The notes: a model not told the origin generated them from the sequence alone. A stretch of DNA of 64,000 nt from Dokdonella_A sp963775445 (GCA_963775445.1 CAVZIT010000004.1:558001-622000); one strand, 5' to 3'; positions 43,070-52,844 are shown, numbered from the stretch's first letter. Program-made: numbers and translations.

Positions 43070-43912
43070 TCAATCCGCTGGCGGCAGCGTCACCTTCCCG
43101 GCGACGTTGCGGTATCGGATGTTGTCCCCGTTGCCTGCCTTGTGCGCGACGCTGAAATTGGCGTGCACGCCGTCGGCCTCGATATCGCCCGAGCCGTCCG
43201 AACCGACACTGGCATCCTTGCCGATGTCGCGAAAATCGATATCGCCCGAACTGTCGCGATCGACGCTTGCATTGCCGCCGATGCGATTGAAATCGATGTC
43301 GCCGGAGCTGTCCTGGTGCACGATCGCATCGCCCTTGACGTCGCCGATATCGATGTCGCCGGAGCTGTCCGAGAGGATCGTGACCTTGCCGGCAACGCCG
43401 TGGATGCCGATATCGCCGGATGTGTCGCTGACTTCGACGTTGCCGCCGAGATCGTGCAGGCGGATGTCGCCGGAGCTGTCCATCAAGTCGATGTTGCCGT
43501 CGATTTTCGACGCTTCGAGATCGCCCGACGAATCGCGCAACGACAGCGCGAGGCGCGCAGGCATTCGCACCGTCACGTCCATGTAGGCGTAGTGGTTGCC
43601 GAGCAGGCTCCAGTTCTCGCCTTCATTCGGGATGCTTGTCGCGATGACGGCCTTGGCGCCATCACGCTGCTGCTCGAACTTGATCGCATCGAGCGCAGCC
43701 TGTTCGCTGGCGCAGGCCTTTCCGCTCACCTCGATGCGCTCGAGGTCGGGCACGCCTTCGATGACGAGATCACCTGCGCCGGTGTCGAGCTTCAGCCCAT
43801 CGAGGCCCTTGGCATCGACCGTGACGGAACGCTCCGCGTGAAAGGCGCAGTCTTCGGCGCTCGCCAACAGCGGCACGAGCGCAATTGCGACGGCAAGCGA
43901 CAGACGCAGCAT
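43070..43912 (-). CDS. Exported DUF4097-like protein with seven DSSGDI repeats
   Basis: GGAGGA just before ATG 43912 and a signal peptide (MLRLSLAVAIALVPLLASA-ED) fix the start. Residues about 110-260 carry seven copies of (D)(S/T/G)SGD(I/L), spaced about 18-19 residues, each giving one turn of a right-handed beta-solenoid. The domain matches the DUF4097/adhesin-like beta-helix family. Such proteins occur in envelopes and have no defined activity. The gene stands alone between non-coding gaps. Confidence 0.8.
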   Translation of the reverse strand: MLRLSLAVAIALVPLLASAEDCAFHAERSVTVDAKGLDGLKLDTGAGDLVIEGVPDLERIEVSGKACASEQAALDAIKFEQQRDGAKAVIATSIPNEGENWSLLGNHYAYMDVTVRMPARLALSLRDSSGDLEASKIDGNIDLMDSSGDIRLHDLGGNVEVSDTSGDIGIHGVAGKVTILSDSSGDIDIGDVKGDAIVHQDSSGDIDFNRIGGNASVDRDSSGDIDFRDIGKDASVGSDGSGDIEADGVHANFSVAHKAGNGDNIRYRNVAGKVTLPPAD

Positions 43913-44345
43913 GATTCCTCCGACGTGTCCACGATTGAGAGCGGTTGGATGCCAGGAATGGGCCAAGGGTTTAAGCCCGAAGCGCAATGGACAACCTGAT
44001 TGGCGACGATGCTCAGCCAATGAAATCCCGTTCTTGCTGAGCCCTTCGGCAAGCTCAGGACAGGCGTAGCTTGCGCAAGCAAGCGAAGTCGAAGCACTGA
44101 TCGACGCGGCCCTTCGACTGTCGGCCCTACGGGCCTACGCTCAGGGCGAACGGCGGGTTTGTCGAGATGGCCTGCGACTTCGGCCTACGCTCGGACCGTG
44201 TCCCGGACTTGATCCGGGGGCGAACGGCGGGGTGGTCGGCTGAATGTCGTCGCTGATCTGGATGGACAATGAGTCCTCGTCAGGCGCCTTTGCCCGCCGC
44301 GGTCGTTTAGCATAGGCCTTTCGGCCGGGTTCGACGCCTTCCCGC
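43913..44345. other. Intergenic region with REP-like repeats
   Basis: The 433 bases hold a hairpin TGAGCCCTTCGGCAAGCTCA (44038-44057), a common bacterial interspersed palindrome, and a composite repeat at 44080-44153 that recurs inverted at 57648-57715. Beyond 44154, segments resembling CGGCGGG and GAACGGCGG recur imperfectly. The frame 44141-44362 on the minus strand reads through this repeat and is not called. Confidence 0.6.
44080..44153 (+). repeat. Interspersed repeat, copy 1
   Basis: It starts CAAGCGAAGTCGAAG (44080-44094), passes through CCCTTCG, and ends CTACGCTCAGGGCGAACGG (44135-44153). Both ends are exactly matched, in inverse orientation, at 57648-57715 with a diverged middle. 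Confidence 0.7.
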
Positions 44346-45122
44346 ATGCGCATCGCCATCACCCGCGACGTGGGTCCGAGTCTCGATCATTGCGAACTTT
44401 CGTTCGTGCCGCGCGCAGCGATCGATTGCGCGCTTGCGGCCGCGCAGCATCAGGCCTACCGACGGGCGCTTTCAGCACTCGGCTGTCGCGTGATTGCGCT
44501 GCCCGCCGAGCCGGATTTGCCGGATGCAGTATTCGTCGAGGATGTTGCGGTCGTGCTCGACGAGGTCGCCGTGATGACGCGTCCAGGCGCCGAGTCGCGA
44601 CGCGCGGAAGTCGGCACGGTCGCCACGGCACTGGCGCCGTTGCGCCCGCTGCTTTCGATCGAGGCGCCCGGAACACTCGATGGTGGCGATGTGCTGCGCA
44701 CCGGACGCACGCTGCATGTCGGATGCGGCCGGCGCAGCAATACGCACGGAATCGAGCAATTGCGCGAGCTGCTCGCGCCGCATGGTTATGAAGTCCGCGC
44801 AGTACCCACACGGGATTGCCTGCATCTGAAATCGGCCCTGACCGAAGTGGCCGACGGCGTCCTGCTGATCCAGCCGGCCTGGATCGATGCCTCGCAATTT
44901 GCGGATTTCACCCTCATCGAGGTCGATCCGGCGGAAGCCCACGCGGCCAATGCGTTGCGCATCGGCGACGAGCTGATTTATCCGGCTTCGTTTCCGCGCA
45001 CCGCGGCGCGCCTTGCCGCGGCCGGATTTGCGACGACCAGGGTCGATGTGTCGGAGCTGCAGAAGGCGGAAGCCGCCGTGACCTGTTGCAGCCTCGTGTT
45101 CGACCCGTTGACGGCAACATGA
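44346..45122 (+). CDS. ddaH: Dimethylargininase (DDAH)-type amidinotransferase-fold hydrolase
   Basis: The 258-residue length and motifs match N-omega,N-omega-dimethylarginine dimethylaminohydrolase: CELSFVPRAAIDCALAAAQH, FVEDVAVVLDEVAVMTRPGA, TLDGGDVLRTGRTLHVG, the His of CLHLKSALTEV, and the nucleophile Cys near the end (AAVTCCSLVF, 247/248). It hydrolyses methylarginine to citrulline and methylamines. Glutaminase follows 127 bases later, giving a small nitrogen-salvage neighbourhood, but co-transcription is not shown. Confidence 0.88.
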   Translation: MRIAITRDVGPSLDHCELSFVPRAAIDCALAAAQHQAYRRALSALGCRVIALPAEPDLPDAVFVEDVAVVLDEVAVMTRPGAESRRAEVGTVATALAPLRPLLSIEAPGTLDGGDVLRTGRTLHVGCGRRSNTHGIEQLRELLAPHGYEVRAVPTRDCLHLKSALTEVADGVLLIQPAWIDASQFADFTLIEVDPAEAHAANALRIGDELIYPASFPRTAARLAAAGFATTRVDVSELQKAEAAVTCCSLVFDPLTAT

Positions 45123-45249
45123 TGCTTGCCCTGTTTTCCCCTCGCGAATCGAAAGCGGCGCGGCTTGCATCGGATCGCGGGTCGGCCCTGCCGGCAGCGG
45201 ATTCGGACCTGATCGGGACGCGCCGCAAATCGTATGCGAGGATAGCGCG

Positions 45250-46203
45250 ATGAACCTGTGCGATACGCAGCCCGCGACGCTTGCCGAGCAGGATTTCGCG
45301 GCGATCCTCGAACGCATCATCGGCGAAGTCGAACCGCTGATCGGGCAGGGCAAAGTCGCCGATTACATCCCGCGCCTCGCCGAAGTGCCCGCGGACCAAT
45401 TCGGCATGGCGATCGCCACGCTCGATGGACGCAACTTCCAGGTCGGCGATGCCACGGAGCCGTTCTCGGTGCAGAGCATCTCCAAGGTCTTCACGCTGAC
45501 GCTCGCACTCGAGGCGATCGGCGAGGAGCTGTGGGAGCGCGTGGGCCGCGAGCCGTCCGGCAGTGCCTACAATTCGCTGGTGCAACTCGAACGCGAGCAG
45601 GGCATCCCGCGCAATCCACTGATCAACGCGGGGGCCCAGGTCGTCGCCGATGTGGTGCTGACCAGCAACGACAACGCACGCGGGCGGCTGCTCTCGTTCG
45701 TGCGCGAGCGTGCCGACAATCCGGATATCGTGATGGATCCGATCGTGGCGCGGTCCGAGCGCGAAACCGGATTTCGCAACGCCGCATTGGCCAATTTCAT
45801 CCGCAGCTTCGGCAACCTGCACAATTCGGTCGACGCGGTGCTGGATTTCTATTACCACCAGTGCGCATTGCGCATGAGCTGCGTCGATCTTGCGAGCAGC
45901 TTTCTGTATCTGGCCAACCGCGGGCGTTGCCAGCGTACCTGCGAGGCGGTGATCACGCCGGAACGCGCCAAGCGCATCAACGCGATCATGCTGACCTGTG
46001 GCACTTACGATGCCGCGGGCGATTTCGCGTTCCGCGTCGGCTTGCCGGCCAAGAGCGGTGTCGGCGGTGGCATCGTCGCCGTCGTGCCCAATGTGCTCGC
46101 GCTCGCCGTGTGGTCGCCGGGCCTCGACGAGAAAGGCAATTCGCTGGCCGGATTTGCGGCGCTTGACCGCTTCACCGCGCTCAGCGGCCTGTCGGTTTTC
46201 TGA
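45250..46203 (+). CDS. glsA: Glutaminase
   Basis: The beta-lactamase-like serine-dependent glutaminase is complete at 317 residues. The SxxK motif is S76-I-S-K79 in FSVQSISKVFTL; NPLINAGAQVV, ANFIRSFGNLHNSVD and LPAKSGVGGGIVAVVPN are the other family blocks. It hydrolyses glutamine to glutamate and ammonia. ATG at 45250 closely follows GAGGATAGCG. Confidence 0.95.
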   Translation: MNLCDTQPATLAEQDFAAILERIIGEVEPLIGQGKVADYIPRLAEVPADQFGMAIATLDGRNFQVGDATEPFSVQSISKVFTLTLALEAIGEELWERVGREPSGSAYNSLVQLEREQGIPRNPLINAGAQVVADVVLTSNDNARGRLLSFVRERADNPDIVMDPIVARSERETGFRNAALANFIRSFGNLHNSVDAVLDFYYHQCALRMSCVDLASSFLYLANRGRCQRTCEAVITPERAKRINAIMLTCGTYDAAGDFAFRVGLPAKSGVGGGIVAVVPNVLALAVWSPGLDEKGNSLAGFAALDRFTALSGLSVF

Positions 46204-46359
46204 CGACGCGGACGCGCGCGTGCCCAAGCCATTGTTCGGCGCTGCGAGCTTGTGCGCGGTGCTTCCAATATCGATTCTCCCGGTCTCTCGGAAGACCTCC
46301 TTCCGGCTGCTGGCACCTTCCCCGGCAAGCAGAGGGAGGGTTTTCAAGGCCTCGCAGCC

Positions 46360-47745
46360 ATGATTCCCATTCAGCGTGCCGGAGGCGAGGCATTGCCGAT
46401 CGCCACCGAACGTCGCGTGGTTCCGGCGATTCTTGTCGTCGGCGCGCTGCTGGTTGTCCAACAAGTGCTGTTGTGGTGGCTTTACTACCACGGTCAGGAC
46501 AAGCAGCTGGTGGGCGACGAGGTTCATTACCTCGCCGGCGCGCGTTCGATCCTGGCCGGTGGCCCGTGGGATCAAAGTGCGCTGTGGCCTCCCGCGCAGG
46601 CCTTGTTCATTGCCGCGATTCTGCTGCTCGGCAAATCGGTTCTGGCCGTGCAGATCGTGCAGATGCTGTTGTTCCTCGGTTGCGGCCTGTTGTTGTGGCA
46701 TCTGTGGTCGCGGCTGAGCGGGAATGCAACGGCCGGCGCGCTCGCGGCAGCGCTGTTCCTGGTCAACCCGAGCGACGCGGCCTATGCGCAATACCTCTGG
46801 CCGGAGATTCCGCACCTGTTTTGTCTGTTGCTCGCGCTGGACCTGTTGCTCGCGCGGCGGCCATCGCGCATCGCTGCGCTCGGCGCCGGCTTGTCGATTG
46901 GCCTCGCGTTGCTGTTCAAGAGCCTGCTCACGGGATTCTGGCCGGTGCTGCTGTTGTGCTTCGTGACCTGGCGTCCGCTCAAGGTGCGCTGGAGCGGGGC
47001 AGGGTTGTTCGTGCTCGGCGTGGCCATCACCATCGCCCCGGCTGTCATCGCGGGTCACCGCGATACCGGACGCTGGAGCATCGCCGATTCGTCCGCGATC
47101 AATCTCCTGATCGGACTCGACGACAGCGCACGCAACGACTACATCCCGGGTCCATCCGCCACGTTGTTCGCCGCATACGAAGCGAGCGGCAGCGATGCGC
47201 AGCAACGCGATCGGTGGGCCTGGCAGCAGATACGCGAACGCCTGCGCAATACGCCGCCATTGACGCTCATCGGCGCGCAACTCGATCGGCAGTATTTCCG
47301 TCTGTTCGAGAGCAAGACGCTGCTCCTCACGCAGCTGCCCGGACCGCGTTGCGCGGGATATCTCGGCAGCTATTCGCCGCGCCCGTCGTGGCTGGTCGGC
47401 ATCGTGCGCTGGAGCTCGCACCTTGGGCATGCACTGATGCTGGTCGGCTTCGCGTTCGGCCTGTGCCTGCGGCGCAACTGGCGCGAGCCGTGGTTGTGGA
47501 TTTTGTTCGCGCTGCTCGGCTATCAGCTGGCGCTGTATCTCGGGCTGCACGTCCAGGCGCGGTACCTGTTGCCGATGACTCCGATCTTCTGTGGTTTCGC
47601 GGGCGATGCTGTCGCGAGGCTTGGTCCGGAAACCTCGCGCGTCGCGGTTCACCGTGGCGCACTCTTCGTCGGGGCCGCGCTCGCCGCGTTACTGCTGTGG
47701 CTCGCGTTTGCCGCGCCCTGGATCGACGGCTACTGCCGTATCTAA
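46360..47745 (+). CDS. GT39/ArnT-like polytopic membrane glycosyltransferase
   Basis: The protein has about 10-11 membrane helices and an early loop LVGDEVHYLAGARSIL with the acidic pair usual for polyprenyl-phosphate-sugar dependent GT-C enzymes. Further along come WPEIPHLFCLLLALDLLL and a C-terminal HVQARYLLPMTPIFCGF. It probably transfers a sugar from a lipid-linked donor on the periplasmic side; acceptor and donor are unknown. ATG 46360 is used; the longer upstream frame is not similar to the family. The 3' end overlaps the convergent C25 protease gene by 57 bases. Confidence 0.8.
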   Translation: MIPIQRAGGEALPIATERRVVPAILVVGALLVVQQVLLWWLYYHGQDKQLVGDEVHYLAGARSILAGGPWDQSALWPPAQALFIAAILLLGKSVLAVQIVQMLLFLGCGLLLWHLWSRLSGNATAGALAAALFLVNPSDAAYAQYLWPEIPHLFCLLLALDLLLARRPSRIAALGAGLSIGLALLFKSLLTGFWPVLLLCFVTWRPLKVRWSGAGLFVLGVAITIAPAVIAGHRDTGRWSIADSSAINLLIGLDDSARNDYIPGPSATLFAAYEASGSDAQQRDRWAWQQIRERLRNTPPLTLIGAQLDRQYFRLFESKTLLLTQLPGPRCAGYLGSYSPRPSWLVGIVRWSSHLGHALMLVGFAFGLCLRRNWREPWLWILFALLGYQLALYLGLHVQARYLLPMTPIFCGFAGDAVARLGPETSRVAVHRGALFVGAALAALLLWLAFAAPWIDGYCRI

Positions 47746-50538
47746 TCCGCTGGCCTTGGATGTCTTGCTGGATGCGCTGGCCGACGTTGCAGCACCCGGA
47801 CCCTCAAAATCGAACCGGGAAATCGGGTCCGGTCGATTGGATGGTAATGCGGGTCTCGGCGCGACCGCGGCCACCGGCGTCGTGACCTGCCCGGCCTGGC
47901 GGGGTGCGGGTTTTGCTGCGGCGACCTTGACCGGCGGCGGTCGCAGGTCGAGATGGCCCATCGCACCGCGCCCGCTGCGCGCGTCGGCGGCGTACACATT
48001 CACCTGCGCAATCCGGTCGGACGGAATCGGGCTCGACGGAATCGGCAACTCGAACGCGCGATCGCTGGTGGTGTAGACGCGCGAGCCGATGGTCGTGCCG
48101 TCCGCATCGATCCAGTCCACCGTCACCTTGCCGTCGAAGGCCGGTTGCGGCAATCGCACGGCGACGCGCTGGTGCCAGCGATCGGCGCTGCGTGCCATCG
48201 CGATTTCGCCGCGCGGCCGATCCAGCACCACGGCCGGATCGCCGAACAGGTTGTAGGTTTCGACCAGCACGCGATCATTGTTTTTCGCCTTCGCGGCAAC
48301 GATCGCATCGCCGATGCGCTGGCCCGGTTTGAGCAATTCGTCGACCAGCGATTTCGAATACATCGGGCTTGGCGAATTGCGCCACGACGCCGCGAACACC
48401 GCGACCGCGCCCTTGTCGGGCGTGCGCAGGAAACGCTCGCCGATGGTGTCCGAATTGGGGTTGTCGAACGAGCCCGAATAGCAGGTCATCGACAGCACCA
48501 TCGGCAGGCGATTGGCGTTGTCGAGTTCGCTGACATCGGCCAGCGTGAACAGATCGTGGTTCTTCCTGAAATCCGGCGGTCCCGAGCGCCAGATGAAGCG
48601 CCCGCCGTGTCCGAGGAAGTGCACCAGCAGGCTGCCGGCATCGAGGCTCGACTTGATATCGGCCTGGTGCGCGAGATTGTCCTTTTCCTTGGCGCTGGCG
48701 TAGATCTTCTCGGCCGTGAAGCCCTGGCCCTCGATGTCCTTCGCGATCTGGTCCGAAGCCTGGTGGAAATAATCGCTCTCGTTGGTGATGAACATCACCT
48801 TGCTGCGCCAGGCGCCCGCTGCCGGCTTCGACTCGTAATCGATGGTCTTCTTCACGATGGCGGCGACTTCGGCAGACGTGACCACCGGAAAACGGCCGAT
48901 CGCGAGCGTCGGATGAAAGTCGCCTTTCTTCAACGCGACGTAAGCATTGTCGCTCGCGGACTGGCCTTCGGGAGACGGGAATTGCCAGGTCGGGATCAGG
49001 TTGCGATCGGGTCGGATTTCGTCGGGATGCGGCAGCTTGGCCAGCGCAGCCGTATCGGCCCGTTTGACCTTGCCCGAACCGGTGCGCGGATCGAGCACCT
49101 GCGATTCGTTGTACGACGGATCGGCCGAATGGCGAAGATCGAAACTGGCCGTGCCGACGAGCAACACGTAGCGCGGCTTGACCCGCCAGTGCGAATGGCC
49201 CCAAGCGATGAAGTCGCGGATCGCCGAGGGATGCACGACACCGCCGTTGAACTGATCGTAGATATCGTCGACGTTGACGAGATCCACGCGCAGTCCTTGC
49301 TTGCGATGGAATTCCGCGAGCGGCCGCACCGCGTCGATCAGGCTCGGATAGCTCACGATCAGGTAATCGTAGCCGGGCGAGGCATCGCGCAGGTCCTGCG
49401 CAGCGACGGCTCGCAGCAGCGTCGGCTGACGGAATTGCGCGCCTGCCACAGGGTAGATTTCAACGCCCGGTTTCGCTGCGGCCAATCGATAGCGTCCGCC
49501 CGCGGCTCTGGCGCCCGCGCGGTATTCGCCCGCGCTGCTGTAGAACGCGACCGGATCGTGGCCCGAATAGGCGAGCGTCACGGCTGCCGGCGTGGAAGAG
49601 TCGGCGGTTTCGAGCGGCGTGCTGCTCGCATCGAGATCGCCGGCGATCGGATAGGTCAGATCGGCTGCATCGAACATGACGACATCGACCAGCGCGGTGG
49701 TGTCATCCGATTTGCGGTGCCGAGCCGGAACGCGCAGATCGAGCGTGTTGCCCTTCGCCCGCAACCACGCAATGGGCAGTTTCACCTGCTTGTGTATTTC
49801 GTCGCGACCGTTCCAGTCGAGCGGTGCGAGCGCATGGCCGTTGAGTGTCAACTCGACCACGTGGTCGGATGGCCTGACGCGCTCGCCCGCGCGCTTCGGC
49901 ACGCTCGACATGCCGCGAAAACGCAAGTCGGCAGTGGCGCTTGTGCCCGTCCGCGCGTTGCGAGCGAGATCGGGCAGATCGAACTCGAGCGCAAACGGTT
50001 TCTGGTCGATGTGCGTGAGCTTGGCCCAAAGCCACACGTCGGGCTCATCGCCCGGCTTCATGGTTTGCTGGTCGAGCCGCACCAGCAGTTTCTGCCGTTC
50101 CAGATGAACACGTCGGACCAGCGCCGCGGCACGTTTGCCGGGCGCCGCGGTCGCGAATTCGTGCATGCGCAGATGCATTCCCGCCGACGCACCGAGAATG
50201 TAGGCGTTGAACGAGGAGAACGGATCGAACCAGCTCACCGGGCCGTGCAAGGGTTTGCCGATCCATTCGACCCGCGCGCCGGCAGCGAACTTGCCATCAC
50301 GATCGCCAGCGATGCGTATCGGAACCTCATGGCCATCCAGCGAAAGCGCAAGTTCGCTGCTGCGGCAATCGGCGAGGCCCGGCTGTTTCGCGGCGATTGC
50401 GGCGTAATCGAGCGCATACACGCCGGCGTGCTGCAACTCGATGTGCAGGCTGCCACTGCATGCGCGGCCAATCGGCGAAACTGCGAGCGCGGCCGTTGCA
50501 AGAAGAACCGCCGGGACGAAGCGGTGGAGAAAAACCAT
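47689..50538 (-). CDS. Exported gingipain-type cysteine protease (peptidase C25)
   Basis: A signal peptide (MVFLHRFVPAVLLATAALAV) leads a 949-residue protein. A beta-rich pro-region (about 25-330) is followed by the C25 fold: YDYLIVSYPSLIDAVRPLAE, KPRYVLLVGTASFDLR, the catalytic His in SLLVHFLGHGGRFIW (near 640), and the catalytic Cys in LPMVLSMTCYSGSFDNP (near 685), then NLFGDPAVVL. The family cleaves after Arg or Lys in Porphyromonas. The tail is Pro/Ala/Ser-rich with no type IX secretion CTD, and no por genes are near, so it must leave the cell by another route. Confidence 0.87.
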   Translation of the reverse strand: MVFLHRFVPAVLLATAALAVSPIGRACSGSLHIELQHAGVYALDYAAIAAKQPGLADCRSSELALSLDGHEVPIRIAGDRDGKFAAGARVEWIGKPLHGPVSWFDPFSSFNAYILGASAGMHLRMHEFATAAPGKRAAALVRRVHLERQKLLVRLDQQTMKPGDEPDVWLWAKLTHIDQKPFALEFDLPDLARNARTGTSATADLRFRGMSSVPKRAGERVRPSDHVVELTLNGHALAPLDWNGRDEIHKQVKLPIAWLRAKGNTLDLRVPARHRKSDDTTALVDVVMFDAADLTYPIAGDLDASSTPLETADSSTPAAVTLAYSGHDPVAFYSSAGEYRAGARAAGGRYRLAAAKPGVEIYPVAGAQFRQPTLLRAVAAQDLRDASPGYDYLIVSYPSLIDAVRPLAEFHRKQGLRVDLVNVDDIYDQFNGGVVHPSAIRDFIAWGHSHWRVKPRYVLLVGTASFDLRHSADPSYNESQVLDPRTGSGKVKRADTAALAKLPHPDEIRPDRNLIPTWQFPSPEGQSASDNAYVALKKGDFHPTLAIGRFPVVTSAEVAAIVKKTIDYESKPAAGAWRSKVMFITNESDYFHQASDQIAKDIEGQGFTAEKIYASAKEKDNLAHQADIKSSLDAGSLLVHFLGHGGRFIWRSGPPDFRKNHDLFTLADVSELDNANRLPMVLSMTCYSGSFDNPNSDTIGERFLRTPDKGAVAVFAASWRNSPSPMYSKSLVDELLKPGQRIGDAIVAAKAKNNDRVLVETYNLFGDPAVVLDRPRGEIAMARSADRWHQRVAVRLPQPAFDGKVTVDWIDADGTTIGSRVYTTSDRAFELPIPSSPIPSDRIAQVNVYAADARSGRGAMGHLDLRPPPVKVAAAKPAPRQAGQVTTPVAAVAPRPALPSNRPDPISRFDFEGPGAATSASASSKTSKASGLDTAVAVDPGRGKREPQQ

Positions 50539-50666
50539 GGGATACCTGAGCGGGCGGCCCGGAACGGGCCTGGACGTGCAGACTGATAAGCTTAGTTGGT
50601 GGACCGATATTGGACAAGTTTGGTTCCGGACAATGCCGGTCCGTCGCGATGCGCTGGAGCGTGGGG

Positions 50667-52844
50667 ATGCCCGACGATTTCGCTGCGTTGATGGAGGCCT
50701 TGAAGGGCGGGATCACGGCCGAGGAAGCCGCGCTGCTGGGCCGCCTGGCCGCGCGCGTGGGCAGCGGCTGCATCGTCGAGGTCGGTTCCTATCGCGGCAA
50801 ATCGGCGGTCGCGCTGGCACTCGGTGTGCGTGAAAACCGGCACAGCGTGCGTCCGCGGATCTACTGCATCGAGCCGCACCGGGATTTCACCGGTTTCTAT
50901 GGCGGTCGGTTCGGCCCCGAGGATCGCGGCGCGTTCTACGAGGTCATGACGAAAACCGGCGCCTTCAACGAGGTCGCGCTGGTCAATCTTTCCAGCGAGG
51001 ACGTTGCCGCTGCGTGGACGCAGCCGGTCGGCCTCGCGTTCATCGACGGCGATCACCACTACGACCAGGTCCTGCGCGATTTTCGCTGCTGGGACCGCCA
51101 CGTCGTACTCGGCGGCCTCGTTGCGTTCGACGATGCGCTGGATCCCGCGTGCGGCCCCGCGCGCGTGGTGCGTGAAATCCTCGAGAGCAGACGCTACCGC
51201 GAAGTCGAGCGCGTCGGAAAAATCCTCGTGCTGCAGAAACTGCAGCACGATGCGCCGACTGTCCCCACGCGACCGCAGCGCATCCTCGTCGCCTGCCACG
51301 ACATCATCTGGAGCGGCGGCCTGCTGCGTTTCGAGCGCGTGGGTCGCGAGCTCGCGCGCTGGGGGCACGAGCTCGCGTTCGTGCGCTTTTCCGAAACGCC
51401 CGCGCCCGAGCGCGACACCGATCTTGCCGTGTTGTCGATGGCGCAAGCCGCCGCCGCCCAATGGGATGCCGTCATGGTTCCGGGCGCCGGATTCCCGTCC
51501 GAAACGATCGAGCGCTTCGCCGAGTTGCGGGCGCCGAATTTCGGCGTGCGTGTCCAGCACGTGCTCAACGACCGAACCGTGCACGCGGGGTTCAAGCGCG
51601 TCAATGCCGCGTTCGCGCCGGACGTGGTGATCTTCAACAATCCCGACTGGCCGGTCGGATCGTTTACCGACTTCCAGGCGCGGCGTTTTCATGTGCTTGT
51701 CGGCGCCGTCGATACCGCAGCCTTCCGGCCGCCAGCCTATCGCACGCATCCACTGGAAGCCGGTCGATGGATCGTCGGCGGGCAGGCAGCGAAAAATGCC
51801 GATGTTCTGATCGAGGCGCTAGACCATCTGCCGCCCGACGTGACCTTGAGACTGTACGGGCCTGATCGCCAGAACCTCGCCGAGCTGCACGCCGATCTCG
51901 TCGCGGCGGGGCGTCTGCAACTTTCCGGTCCGATCACCGAGCACGATCTGCCGCGCTATTACCACGGCGTCGATTGCGTGGTCATGTGCGAGTCGCATGC
52001 CGGCTGGGCCAATCTCGCGGCGGAGGCGCTGGCGAGCGCGACGCCGCTGGTTTGCACGCGCCACGGAACGGCGGCGTTCGCGCGTCACGAGGACACCGCA
52101 CTCGTCGTCGATGAACCGCTCGCGGAACCGATCGCGGCGGCGATCGAACGCCTGCGCAGCGATGCTGCGCTGTGCCGCCAACTCGCCGAGCGCGGTCGCG
52201 AGACGATTGCCCAGTTCGGATGGGGCGACTATTCGCGCCGCCTGCTGCAACTGATTGCGCCCGACGACGCCGAGCACTACGTGCATCTTCCCGAAGCCGG
52301 CCTCTACGGCAAATGGCCGGCCGAGGATCGTCTCGCCGGATTGGCGCCGCTGATCGAGAACGCGCGCGGCAAGAGCATCATCGATTTCGGTTGCGCCGAA
52401 GGCATCGTCGCGCGCGAGTTCCTGCGCCACGGCGCTAGCCTGCTGCACGGCTTCGAGCGCGATCCGTTCCGCGTCGGCGTCGCGGCGGCACTTTGCGCGG
52501 ATTTCGATCAAGCGGTCTTTCGCGAAGCCGATCTTTCGGACCTGCCAGTGTTTCGCGCCGAACAGGCCGATCTGTTGCGTGCGAAGTACGACATCGTGCT
52601 GTATCTCGGGATTCATCACCATATCGATGCCGACACGCGCGAGGCTCTGCTGTGCTTCGCGATCGATCTTGCGCAAGACTGGTTCGCGATACGCACGCCC
52701 GCGGCCATTGCCGAAGCCGACCGCATCGACGAGCGACTCGCGCGCGCGGGATTCGAACGCGTGGAGCAGGAAGACCCGCACCGCGCAATCGGCCAACCTC
52801 GGCAACCTGATGCTGTACCGGGCGAGGCGGACGTGAGCCGATGA
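50667..52844 (+). CDS. Three-domain protein: methyltransferase, glycosyltransferase, methyltransferase
   Basis: Domain 1 (about 1-190) is a Methyltransf_24-like fold (GSGCIVEVGSYRGKSAVALA, then GLAFIDGDHHYDQVLRDFRC). Domain 2 (about 200-525) is a GT-B glycosyltransferase (ILVACHDIIWSGGLLRFERV, WIVGGQAAKNADVLIEAL, and the donor Glu region AGWANLAAEALASATPLVCT). Domain 3 (about 545-700) is another class I methyltransferase (SIIDFGCAEGIVAREFLRHG). It would act on a surface glycan. ATG 50667 follows GGAG at seven bases. Its stop overlaps the sulfotransferase start (ATGA). The last 15 codons look better in the +1 frame (SANLGNLMLYRARRT), so the 3' end may be frameshifted. Confidence 0.85.
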   Translation: MPDDFAALMEALKGGITAEEAALLGRLAARVGSGCIVEVGSYRGKSAVALALGVRENRHSVRPRIYCIEPHRDFTGFYGGRFGPEDRGAFYEVMTKTGAFNEVALVNLSSEDVAAAWTQPVGLAFIDGDHHYDQVLRDFRCWDRHVVLGGLVAFDDALDPACGPARVVREILESRRYREVERVGKILVLQKLQHDAPTVPTRPQRILVACHDIIWSGGLLRFERVGRELARWGHELAFVRFSETPAPERDTDLAVLSMAQAAAAQWDAVMVPGAGFPSETIERFAELRAPNFGVRVQHVLNDRTVHAGFKRVNAAFAPDVVIFNNPDWPVGSFTDFQARRFHVLVGAVDTAAFRPPAYRTHPLEAGRWIVGGQAAKNADVLIEALDHLPPDVTLRLYGPDRQNLAELHADLVAAGRLQLSGPITEHDLPRYYHGVDCVVMCESHAGWANLAAEALASATPLVCTRHGTAAFARHEDTALVVDEPLAEPIAAAIERLRSDAALCRQLAERGRETIAQFGWGDYSRRLLQLIAPDDAEHYVHLPEAGLYGKWPAEDRLAGLAPLIENARGKSIIDFGCAEGIVAREFLRHGASLLHGFERDPFRVGVAAALCADFDQAVFREADLSDLPVFRAEQADLLRAKYDIVLYLGIHHHIDADTREALLCFAIDLAQDWFAIRTPAAIAEADRIDERLARAGFERVEQEDPHRAIGQPRQPDAVPGEADVSR

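Noticed and set aside
42807..43586. Plus-strand frame with Ser/Pro-rich repeats opposite the DSSGDI gene
   Set aside because: It is the complement of the repeat gene, whose signal peptide and ribosome site are clear.
44914..50586. Very long opposite-strand frames over the glutaminase/GT39 genes and the C25 gene
   Set aside because: They lie opposite genes with intact catalytic motifs; composition is Arg/Gln-rich as expected for shadows.
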